Assembly: GCA_020744425.1 (NCBI GenBank)
Contig: JAGMUV010000037.1
Location: 467,290 to 531,289, forward strand
Reading direction: 5' to 3'
DNA: 64,000 nucleotides
From: Dactylonectria macrodidyma
Lineage: Eukaryota > Ascomycota > Sordariomycetes > Hypocreales > Nectriaceae
Under the pieces are notes generated by a model, which was not told the DNA's origin, did no database searches, and saw only the letters and a list, made by a program, of their open reading frames with translations. The position numbers and the translations under genes are program-made. Shown one piece after another: positions 30,069 through 39,897 of the stretch. The stretch's first letter is position 1. Each line of letters starts with the position of its first letter.

Positions 30069-31850
30069 ATGAGTTTTACCAAATGCGCATATCCTCCTGG
30101 CAACACGGAAGCTTCTATGAGTAGATGCCCCCGTCCACATCACTTGTCGCCTGTCAATGCCTTCGTGGGTGTCTACCATACTAACCTCTAATCTCTCACA
30201 GACGCCCCGACCGACGCCAAAGCCGATCCGTCCTTGAAACCAGAGGTCGCGCGTCCAATGCCGAAGCAGCCAAACCGCGGGCAATTCCTCCACGACCCGG
30301 TCAACAATAAGGTACGGACACTCCTGACTACTTCGCGGCCACGGTCGGCGGATCTCAGCCTGGAGCCCAATCCATTTGAGCAGTCCTTCGGGGGTGCGCC
30401 AGAAACACCGGGAGGCACCAAGTTGCCGTTCGTCTCCGCCTTGACATCACCCTCGTCCCTACCCCCCGGGCCCAACGCGACACCATTCGACTGGGGCGGA
30501 GGTTCGCTGCGGACTGGCCCTCTAAGCCCAGCCATGCTCTCTGGTCCTGCCAATAACTACTTTGGTGACACCCATCTGCGCGGCGGCTTCCCTACACCCA
30601 ACGAGTCCTCGTTGAGGTCGGGATTGACTCCGGGCGGGAGCCGGTCTATGTTTCCTGCGCCGAGTCCGAACTCCCAAGCTCTTTTTGCCCAACTTGCTAG
30701 CGGAGGCGCGACGCCGAGCACGATTGATTTCCATCTCACTGCAATCAGCGCTGCCGCCAAGAGAGAACAAGCAAACGGTGCTCAGCGAGCTGCTGGGCAA
30801 CCCCCACAGCCTCCGGCACAGCAACCACCGTCCGTCACATCCCAACCTCAAGAGATCACCAACGGCAACGCTGTAATAAAACCCGAGGTTAAACCAGCTT
30901 CCGGCCCCTTTGACCCTCACGATAACGACGCCGCCAACGGACTGTTTATGCTTGCCCAGGGCAGGAACGGGGCTCGATCGACAAATCAGTTCGCGGTTAC
31001 TTCGGGCCCAGCTAGCCACGCGCACCTAGCCCCCGTTGTTCCCCATAACATGAACACCTCGCCACAGATGTCGAGCGCCAATGGTGGCTCGATTGCGTCC
31101 GCTCGCGACGTAAGTGACGTCTCATATGATAGCGACCAGGCTCGGCCTAATACGCGGGGTAGGGGTAAGAAGAACCCGCCCGCGACCAATGGTCGGAGAA
31201 AGGCCGACAAGGCTCCTGCCAAAGTACCCCCAACCAAGAAGGCCAAGGCCAATAGCGGAATCCCGGTTATGCCGGACGATATGGACATGTCAGACGATGA
31301 GTCGAACATGAAGTATGAAGAGAACGGCACCAAAACCAAGATGACAGATGAGGAGAAGCATAAGAACTCCCTCGAGCGTAACCGGTATGTGTCACTTTGA
31401 AAACCCAGATTCCTGTGTCAAAACCCGTCACTAACACAATGTAGTGTGGCTGCGCTCAGGTGCCGTCAAAGAAAGAAGCAGCGGCTTGCGAATCTGCAGG
31501 CCAAGGTGGAGATGTTTAGCACCGAGAACGATGCTTTGACCGCGCTGATCACGCAGTTGACAGGGGAGGTGGTCAACCTGAAGACTCTCCTTCTCTCACA
31601 CAAGGACTGTCCAGTTACGCAACAGCAAGGTCTCCACAATGCCTTAATGTCTCAGGTTGTCGAGCCCTTCAACCCACAGATGAACCCTTATGGCATGGGT
31701 GCACCAATGCCCTACCAACCAATCATGGCTGGCCAGGGTGTCCAACGGCCTTTCTCATGGAGCGAGTTGCGATCCGCCTGTGAGCATGATGAACCGGTGT
31801 CCTTGGATGGCAAAATGACGACCGAGGATGACCCTTTCTTTCCGCAATGA
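30069..31850 (+). CDS. CREB/ATF-type bZIP transcription factor (Atf1/AtfA-like)
   Basis: The large exon (30202-31384) carries QPNRGQFLHDPVN, LEPNPFEQSFG, FDWGGGSLRTGPLSPAMLSG and GGFPTPNESSLRSGLTPGGS, the regulatory blocks of fungal stress bZIPs of the Atf1/AtfA type. A 60-bp intron splits the basic region (SLERNR / VAALRCRQRKKQRLANLQAK), followed in exon 3 (31445-31850) by the leucine zipper. A branch-site TACTAAC and CACAG before 30202 imply an upstream exon; 30069-30120 (MSFTKCAYPPGNTEASM) fits in phase, and total length then divides by three (546 residues), but this first exon is a guess. In the family these factors act downstream of the Hog1/Sty1 MAP kinase in stress response. Confidence 0.85.
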
Positions 31851-32116
31851 GGGAATGATCACATCTCTCTGAATAGAGGATATCACGCAAGGACTCAATC
31901 CACATACATAGGGTACCAGCTGGCTTGGAACGCCTGGGAGCCTGTCAAATCTGTTTTATTTCTAATCACCTCTTTTCGGCCTGCAATTCACGACGAGTGG
32001 AACGCGCGGACGGGGATTGGTGTCTGGGGTTCGCGGTTAGCGGATGAGTCGTTGTTATCGATATCAAAATACCTTGTATTACTTATTTGATGGGCGTTAA
32101 TAAATCTGTATTGTTA

Positions 32117-34862
32117 CTAATCTACTTCACTATCACTCGTATTTTGACCAAGCATGCCAGGTCGAGGCTGAAAAGAAGGAGACACCATTCCCACCCTCGC
32201 TGTTGACGGTATTCTTTCACGTTGGATGGCTGTGGTGTCGGAGCTGGTTTTATCTGAGAAACTGCTCAGAGCTCCAGCGGCGTGGCTTAACAGCTGATCG
32301 GATGGGCTAGGGCTTCTTGTAGTAAGTTGGTCTGACGCCATGCATAAAGGACTCGATCCTGTATTGACGGTTGCGCCATCTGCGCCGATGTCGTGCAAGG
32401 CACTGAGCATGGCCGTTGTGGTTGGAGAAACTTGGGTGTTCGTATTACTGAAGCGTAGATTTTCACCCTGTGGATCATCAGAAATCCCAACACCCAAGTC
32501 GTTGACAAGTAGTAAAGGTTGATTAAGTGAAGTTGAGCTTAGAGATGGCATCGTGTACTGTACAGGCGCCTGCTGTGATGCTACCTCGGTATAGGGTAAG
32601 TCAGGTTCATCGAGGTTCATTGATGCCGCCTGTGAAAACCTGTTTTGCTCCGCCCGCATGGCATCGTCTATAGAAGTGATCCTGTTAATGCGATCTTTCT
32701 TTTCCCGACCCTTGTCTTTCCGTTTCTTCGATGTTACGAACTCGGCCTTGTTAGGCCCGCTATTAATTGCAATCCCGCTTCTCGCCCGCTCTTTTAATAC
32801 TGGTCCTTTCTCCTTGGGAATTGGTGGTTGCGTTAAAACTTCAGTCTGATAGGCCAATCCAGCCATTTCTTCCCATGTATCAACTTGTGCAAGCTCCATT
32901 TCTTCAATCCGTTCGTTTTCTGCAATTCGCTCGTTTTCTTCTCTATTAATTGCTGGTAGGCTACCGTTAATAGAAGCAGTTAGTTGTAGACCTGTCCTAA
33001 GATCAAAATAGGGCGAATGTTGGCCATTGGCAAGAGTATCTGTAATCGATGGACATTGTCCAAAATATGCCAAATAAACAGATTTCCGGATAAAAAAAGA
33101 TGTCATCCGTTTTTGGGTGGTGACGAACTGTTGATGCATCTGAGGGAGAAAGAGCTGTGCTCTATCGCGGTCATGGTCGGCATCATGAGGAATACCTGAT
33201 CTGATGGGTGGCCCCGCATGTTGACTAACTTCGGGATTTTGCGGCATGTCCGTAACTACAATAGGCGAAGCCGTAGAAAATATATTTACCATCTGTTGGA
33301 TACAGTGCTCAAAGTTATGATACCGATACTGCCCCAGCTTTCGAGCGGCTAGGAGGGCACGTTTAGCGACATCTCGATCTGGAGATGTATTCATGATCTC
33401 CCGGATCTCCTTAGACTCAAATCCAACTTTAGAGGCAAGGGAAGCAAGTTCGAATAGTGTGGTCTCATCTGCTTTCTTCCGCGCTTTTGCAAGCACTTCC
33501 TTCTTTGTGTCGGGAGGCAACTCTTTAAATTCTCGGAAACCGAGTAACCACAAAGTTCGACAACCGACATCAAACCGTGTTGCAGGATTTCCGGGGATAA
33601 TTGTGTACGCAGTATCCGAAACCTGGACTATGCACTGATTGCTTTCTTGTCGTGTGTCCGTGAACATTTGGACCAGGCGACTTGTCACCGTATTCTTAGG
33701 ACCCACATCGGCTATTCGTTTTATGCAGTCTGCAGCGCTGTTCAGGAACTTCCGATCCTCGAAGAAAGTGAATAGTGAAGGTATCAAATGATCTCTTGAG
33801 GCAGCGCAAACTCGAAACCACAGTTCAGCTTTCTGCGACTCCGGAAAATTTCCAAAAATGTGACCACTTTTGAGCTCGCCTATGAGTTCACCGTGATCTT
33901 CCTGAACTGCACCTGGGGCCTTTCCCTCCAGTTTCTCTACTGTAGGTCTATCAATTAGTCGCATCACTTGGAGATCATTATTGCATATGTAACTCCAAAC
34001 TTGGAATATGTGCCCCAAGTAGTGTAGATTAGGCTAATTAGAGTTAGTAATTGTATTTGCGTGATAGCATTGGATTTGAGAGAATACCTCTTTGCATCTC
34101 ATGGAATGTATGTGATGCATTACCGTGAGGCGAAAGCCACAAAATAAAGCAGGGATAACTAACAACTTATCAATTTCATCCACATATTCTTTTTGACGAG
34201 AAAGTTGATCTAGAAGATTTCGACGATTTTTGGACAAAGCTGAGAGACGACCAAGCCATATCCTTTCAAAGAATGGGTTCTTCTCGCCTCCACATCCTTG
34301 GTATCCCCGTATCTTGCAGTAAAACTCTCCGTCAGTAGGTGTCTTTTGATGTTCATACTCTTCAGTAAAGAGCCTTTTGAGGTCTTCGCTCAAATCTAAT
34401 GATGTGAGTGGTTTGTCTAAAGGTCTATTGTGGTAACGCACCATCGAGAAAGAGATCAACTATCCAGCGCTTGTCTATCCCATCGAATATCTCATCAGCT
34501 GCTGTGATACGGTCAGAACCCTGGAGACACTCTAATCTAGTTCCTGGTGGTAGCTCAAGCTTTGGATAGGGTAATGCATTATCCAGCAATTGTGTGACTA
34601 AGACCCCGGAATTCCTTAAGGCTTTCTCCAAGTCAACCTGGCTGATTGCAGCCTTAACATGATGCCGAATATCTTCTTGGCGGCAACCGTGCTCCTCCTT
34701 GAATATTCTCTTTAAGGAGTCGGTATCCGAATGTTTAGTAGGGTTTGTTGCTTGTGGGGGGACTCTCAAAGACGTTATCTTGATGCTTGCCGTGCCGCAA
34801 AACTTATTTCGACGCTCCTCTTCGATCCGTTGGTTCACTTCTATAAAACTGGAGCCAGCCAT
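32117..34862 (-). CDS. DUF3723 protein (888 aa), often Starship cargo
   Basis: There are three exons: 34862-34442, 34416-34088 and 34033-32117, with short GT-AG introns; lengths sum to 889 codons with no break. Family hallmarks are LPYPKLELPPGTRLECLQGS, RWIVDLFLDD, EEYEHQKTPTDGEFYCKIR and FFERIWLGRLSALSK in the N-terminal third, then KAPGAVQEDHGELIGELKSG. The long C-terminal part is less conserved and ends in a Ser/Thr-rich region; KKRKDKGREKKDR could be a nuclear signal. The molecular role of DUF3723 is unknown; members are frequent accessory genes in Starship elements. No tyrosine-recombinase captain was recognised in the window, so a Starship here is only a possibility. Confidence 0.8.
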
Positions 34863-35099
34863 GGTGCAATGTTCGCTGAGGAGAGGGGGAAAAAGTGTCA
34901 AGCAGGCTCGGGGAGTTACAGTAGGTTTATAAAGACTAAAATGGGATCCTGTAGAGATTTTTGTAGTTACTAGGCCATATCCGGTCTGGACTGTTATTAT
35001 GATGAACGTCGCTTGCCGAACGGTTCTGCAAGAACACTTATGCTACATCCACTGTTAACTGGCAATTAGCAACGTCTGCCTAGTAGATGTCACCATGCA

Positions 35100-35219
35100 C
35101 TCCATCATTATCTTATGTGACATTTCCAAAAAAAAAAAAAATAGGTACTCGGGGATGGTCTGTGCTTCCAAGTACAAGTGTGTGTGCGAAAGATGAAACC
35201 AGTTTCGCATTTAGTTGTA
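35100..35219 (-). repeat. Solo end of the 3421-4103 TIR element family
   Basis: On the minus strand it starts at 35219 with TACAACTAAATGCGAAACTG and continues CATCTTTCGCACACACACTT and GGAAGCACAGACCAT, closer to the left arm at 3421 than the two arms there are to each other. Homology fades after about 70 bp near an A-tract at 35128-35141. A matching opposite end was not found. Confidence 0.65.
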
Positions 35220-36231
35220 TCCAATGATCTTTTAGTTTTCGTACAATACGTACGACGGTGAATGTAAGTGAGGCTTTGAATTGACCGCTAATAAGCAAAG
35301 GCCACAGAGTCGACGCGGACCAATCGCGAGCACGTCATGTAGCCGCGGAGGGCCCTATGCACAAAAACACACACCCCTCTATGGGCCGAATGAATCCCTA
35401 GCCGGATGACCAATAGTCGTTCTAGGAACACTTCCGCGGAACCCACATTTCTTGACTGAGCCATTATGGATCCTTGATGGACCATAAATGTCCGAAATGA
35501 CCACTTTGGCGCGGCTTGCTGTAGATACGCTGTTGAGAATTGGATATGCCACGTAGGACCCGAACTACATTTCATGACGAAAAATTTATCTTATTCTTCT
35601 CTTAATATGTACAGTACTGTATATATTTTTAACTTCTTTTAAGTAAGTGCTTGTAGAAGTTGGCATTGAGTAACACTTTTGCGTCCGCACTGTATGTGAC
35701 TAACAACCAGTTCTTGCAATTACCTGACCCGTTTCTTCTATGTGAGATGAGCGATAACTTTAATACCTATAGCTGGGCCCTCCGGTACCGACATGCCTGT
35801 TTGGAGAAAACCCGAGGCTGTCTCGTCTTGTATGGAGAGGGCAATGTGTCCTAACCTTACAGCCACGCGGCATTCAGTGCCTCAATACATGACCACAGCA
35901 AGGACAGTGTGCACCCACCCATTGGTCATGCTTAATCAGCAATCACCAGTTGCTAGGAATCCTCTATTGCTCGCATTAAAGCTACCTAGGATGTCTCCTC
36001 CCGTTGTTAAGCCGAACGGCGAGCTCTCGGATCCTTCCGCCTCTGTCGCTAGCTCTTCCCCCTTGCTCTCCGCGGGACGTATTTGATTTTATTAGATTCT
36101 GGTTCCGCGCCCTGGTCTTGTTATTATTTGCGATTTCCCCTTCTCCCGTTCCCTCTAACATCGTTATTGGCTCGCTTCCGAGAAGTCGTCGAGGCCCTGA
36201 CACGTCTACACTCAACAAACACGACCGTGAT
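35220..36231. other. Intergenic, no gene supported (about 1 kb)
   Basis: Short frames only; an AT-rich stretch lies at 35575-35660. No motif recognised. Confidence 0.4.
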
Positions 36232-37155
36232 GAGCAGCAGAACCCCCGCTGTTGCTCAAAACCAAAGACGCAAGCAGCAAAACAGGCGTTCTGTCATGGA
36301 ACACAAAAGCGATGCGTTTGATCAACAATTCGATCGACGAAGCGAACCATCCCCAACGATAGCGACGATCATGTCACAGACAAAACGAAGTCCACCATCC
36401 GATCGAGTCACGCAGTCCCCCCAGGAGTGGGCTCAGTGCCGATGACTGAGTCCGATACCGACCGAAAACACCCCCATAACCTCAAGCGCGTCAATAGTCG
36501 CCAACAGGACGAGCCCAACAGGCGCCGTGTCATGGAACACAAGAGCGATGCCCTAGAGCAACCTTTTAATCAACAAAGCGAGCAATCCATCCACGATAGC
36601 TATGATAACCCCGCGAGAATGGAAAATCCTACCGCTCAGTCCGGTCACACGCTCGCTCCCGCTGCTGAAGACATGCCAGAGCCGGAATCAGAGCTTGAGC
36701 CCGACCACGACAACCGAATTGCCCGGCACAAGAAGAAATGCAATCCTAACCATAATGAATCCATACACCCTGGCTTACAGCAGATCGCCAGGAATTGGAA
36801 CATCAAATTAGATGAACTCAAGGCGAAACTTGGCGAGTTCCCCTCCCGAGGGATTATTAAGCTTGCTATCAAGTTTTCCTCACTCGTCACACTCGACAAT
36901 GCCTGGCCCCAACTAAAGCGGGCACAAGACGAGCGTCGTAGTAGAGGAGGATCGGCCGCTACGTGTTTTCCAAAGGATCTTCAACTTGCCATGAAGCGAT
37001 GTGGCCTTGATGAATCTACCGACACTGCCGCCCAAGACGACCAACCCCAGGATGAGCGATTAATCGCCCAAAGCAAGACCCATGACGATACCAACAGGAG
37101 CAGGACTAAGCGCCGTCGCAAGAACATGATGATTCCCACTCGCGGTGCTGGATAC
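36232..37155 (+). pseudogene. Unrecognised gene fragment with an internal duplicated motif, cut at the 3' end
   Basis: The first part (Met at 36232, MSSRTPAVAQNQRRKQQNRR) and second part (from 36427) are in different frames, joined by a frameshift or missed intron near 36420. The motif RRxVMEHKSDAxxQxF appears in both, so a segment of about 240 bp looks duplicated. The best coding region is HPGLQQIARNWNIKLDELKA then FPSRGIIKLAIKFSSLVTLD and a basic KRRRKN. Downstream of about 37155 the open frame is only the antisense of the neighbouring REase-like gene, so the gene is truncated there. No function can be assigned. Confidence 0.45.
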
Positions 37156-38055
37156 TTCAATCATGTAGTGGTAGGTCTGCGTGACGGCAGACGCCGTCAG
37201 CCTTTCCGCGTGATACTGGAAAAGCGCGTCCGGGTCCACAGACGTTGGCATTGTTTTTCGATTGACAACGTCCTTAGGAATGTTCATAGCCCGCAGACCG
37301 AGACGAAGATGCGGAGCGGTCAGCTTGTGGGGGGGCTTGTACTCAGAAACGTATATCATAGTACGCGTCGTCGCGAGCACATCGTTGGATCGATAGACGC
37401 AGATCTGATCGGGTCGCAGCTGGTTGAGGTCGCGTGTGTGGTCCGGCGTCTGTGGTGGTGTCGAAGGAGTCTCCCGGTCCACGACTTCTTCAGCGACGTC
37501 GCTGATGGCATGGGGGTGATTCTCGAAGATGATGCCATTTCCCATGTCGAATGTACTGCTGACCTCCTCCACCTGCTTGAGCTGCTCTATTATCGCTCTG
37601 ACTGGATCCTCCACACTGTTGTGTAGGAAATTCTCGAGTGTCTTCTCGTTTCCTATCGATCGCTGGGAGATACGGTTTCCCAAACCGGCCAGGAAACTTC
37701 GGCTCTCGAAAGCGCGGCTCTGGGCAGGGAACGTGTCGTAGAGTGCACCAAAGATGACTCTCTGTTGTTCTAGGAAGTCCGACCATGGCCTGAGATGTGT
37801 CGGACACCACTTGTTACGCGGATTGGTGATAGAGCCCTTCGAGGTCAGTTTTTTGTCTGTTTCGACGACAAATTTGGAGAAGACGAGGTCATGGCACGCG
37901 GCGATGTATTCATCAAGTGTCGTGGGCCGGGTTTGTTCCTCTGCTTGGTCGGCGCGTTGTCTCTCCTCCTGTCGCTCTCTTTCTGCTTTGTCGGCGCGTT
38001 GCTCGGCCTGTCGCAGAAGCTTTTCAAGTTCTTCTACACTCCGCGGCTGTGCCAT
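37060..38055 (-). pseudogene. REase-like (predicted PD-(D/E)XK) protein, 3'-truncated
   Basis: It starts MAQPRSVEELEKLLRQAEQR with a coiled coil rich in Ala, Glu, Arg and Gln (residues 5-42), then a conserved block RPTTLDEYIAACHDLVFSKF, CPTHLRPWSDFLEQQR and FLAGLGNRISQR. RPDQICVYRS (Asp216) followed by VSEYKPPHKL (E238-x-K240) resembles a PD-(D/E)XK nuclease core. I know this N-terminal arrangement from a large expanded family in Pezizomycotina (some entries mislabelled metalloprotease m41 ftsH) that normally continues into a kinase-like C-terminal half. Here family similarity ends at residue 300 (YHYMIE, near 37156), and the last 31 residues are antisense of the gene at 36232. The kinase-like part is lost. 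Confidence 0.6.
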
Positions 38056-39897
38056 CGGGTATCGTGGTAGATGCTTGGTGGATGGTAAACGGATTGATGC
38101 CTAATTCAAAACACAAGGCTAAACGACATGCGGTAGAATTGTGTTGCGGGGCGACCGCCCTGCTGCGGGATTACCTCGGATACCCGCTGTTCAACAAGTC
38201 GGGATGTGGGGCCACTCTCAGATCTAATCGGCCCTAGTGGCAGAGCTTGAGTTAGTTGGCGAGACTCTGGGAGCAATAGAGAGCTTAAACAGCTGGAAGG
38301 CGAAAGTCTTATTCCCGAGCACAGCTCATGGCATGGCTAGGCGGCACTATCAAACACGTATGTTTTCTTGAATTTAGGTCCCTGCAAGCAAGACACGTAG
38401 ATATAACCGAAGGTCCACAGCCTGGGACTTTAAGTGGCGAATGAGAGCATGTGACTGGCCGTCATACGGTGTGAAATGTGATTGGTGCAGTGGACCGTCC
38501 AGAAAAAAACAGAGTTCCTTCCCCTCATTTTTCGTTCCTCCCTTACAGGGGAAGGCGCACGTCCGCCGGGGGGAAGTTGGAAGTTGGAAGTTGGAAGCTG
38601 GGCGTGATGGGCAAGTTGGCGGCTCCCTTGCGCTGAGTAGCCTTTCGGTACGAAGCTTGCAACAAGAGCCTGTATGGCTGTTTTACTAGTGGGTTGCTGC
38701 ATGTGTTGAGAAGAGGGCGCGGTTTTAAGTGGTCGGCTCTGGGTGGGTGGATGAAGAGACTTGGCCAATAGGGCGCGTGTGTGTGTTACCTTTATTTTGC
38801 GTAGCCAATAAGACTAAGACGTACGCAGCAGGCTTTGAGGAGCAGGCACCATTTTGAATGGCACGATTTGAAGAGCTTAATGCGGAACTAAGAGACCTAG
38901 CCAATAGGGTGAGGGTGAATAATTGAGACAGGGATCAGGGGACTTAGACTAGCAGAGATCACAATACCAAAGAGGGAAAATTGTCAATTTGAGTAGTTAT
39001 AAGAAGCTGAAGTTGAGGTAGAAGTTGAGGTAGAAGTTGATGAAGACTTGGATATATTGAACTAGCAAATATTTCAATAAAAAATGGGAGAGCAGTTAAG
39101 ATTACTACTCTGTGTGTGAGAGAGAGAGAGAGAGAGCAATTGTAAGATAAGCCTGCAAGGTTGGCAGGCAAATGTACAGAACAAAGAAGAGACACATCTA
39201 AGATTTATGATAGATTAAATGATATCGTATATACAATGCGAAGATTGATACCACTCGGTAAAGATATTGTATTTCGTTGCTCAGAGAGGATTTGGCATCG
39301 CCGATCTCCATCCAACATTTTCAGCCAAGAGCAACTGTCCCTGCCGATGTGGATACTCGCACAATTGAATTGATCAATTAACGGTGAACAGATTTGCTTT
39401 TTCCATGAGTACAAAGGATTGGCCAAAACGTCAGCACATGGGGAAAGCAAGAAGCATCTTGCTCTTTACTTTATTTAGGTTCAGCTAAGAATAGGAAGTG
39501 CCCTGCCACCTACGTCACAGTTAAAATGCATATCCACGCTCTTAATATTCTTCCTAGCCAGTACCACGACTTATCTGCCCGGCAGCCCCGGGTCGTCTCT
39601 TCGCTCAGTTGCTCTAGCCTCTGCTGGACCTGGTGTTCCCCCTTAGCCCTCCCCTATTGCCGACAGTCTGACATGTACCAACTTGTTAAGCCGACCGGCT
39701 TCTTGCTGGAACTCTTCCTTCACTCCCTAATCGGATGCGTAGTCGTCGTTATCGGGATGCATCATGCTACTAACAATAGACTTAGCCTCTTCGCAGTCTT
39801 CGGTCTTGTAGAATTTCAGCCCAAAGCTAGACATGAATGTTAGCGAGTCACCTTAATGCTTCTTGATGAACTTGAGTTCGTCGGCGTCAAAATACTA
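38056..39897. other. No supported gene; short simple repeats
   Basis: Contains GAAGTTG tandem units at 38570-38600, GAAGTTGAGGTA units at 39005-39045 and a GA/GT run at 39113-39136. No coding region is convincing. Confidence 0.5.

Noticed and set aside
37156..37626. The C-terminal third of the plus-strand frame that begins at 36427
   Set aside because: It is the antisense of the REase-like ORF and its residues fit no family; the sense strand carries recognisable family blocks.
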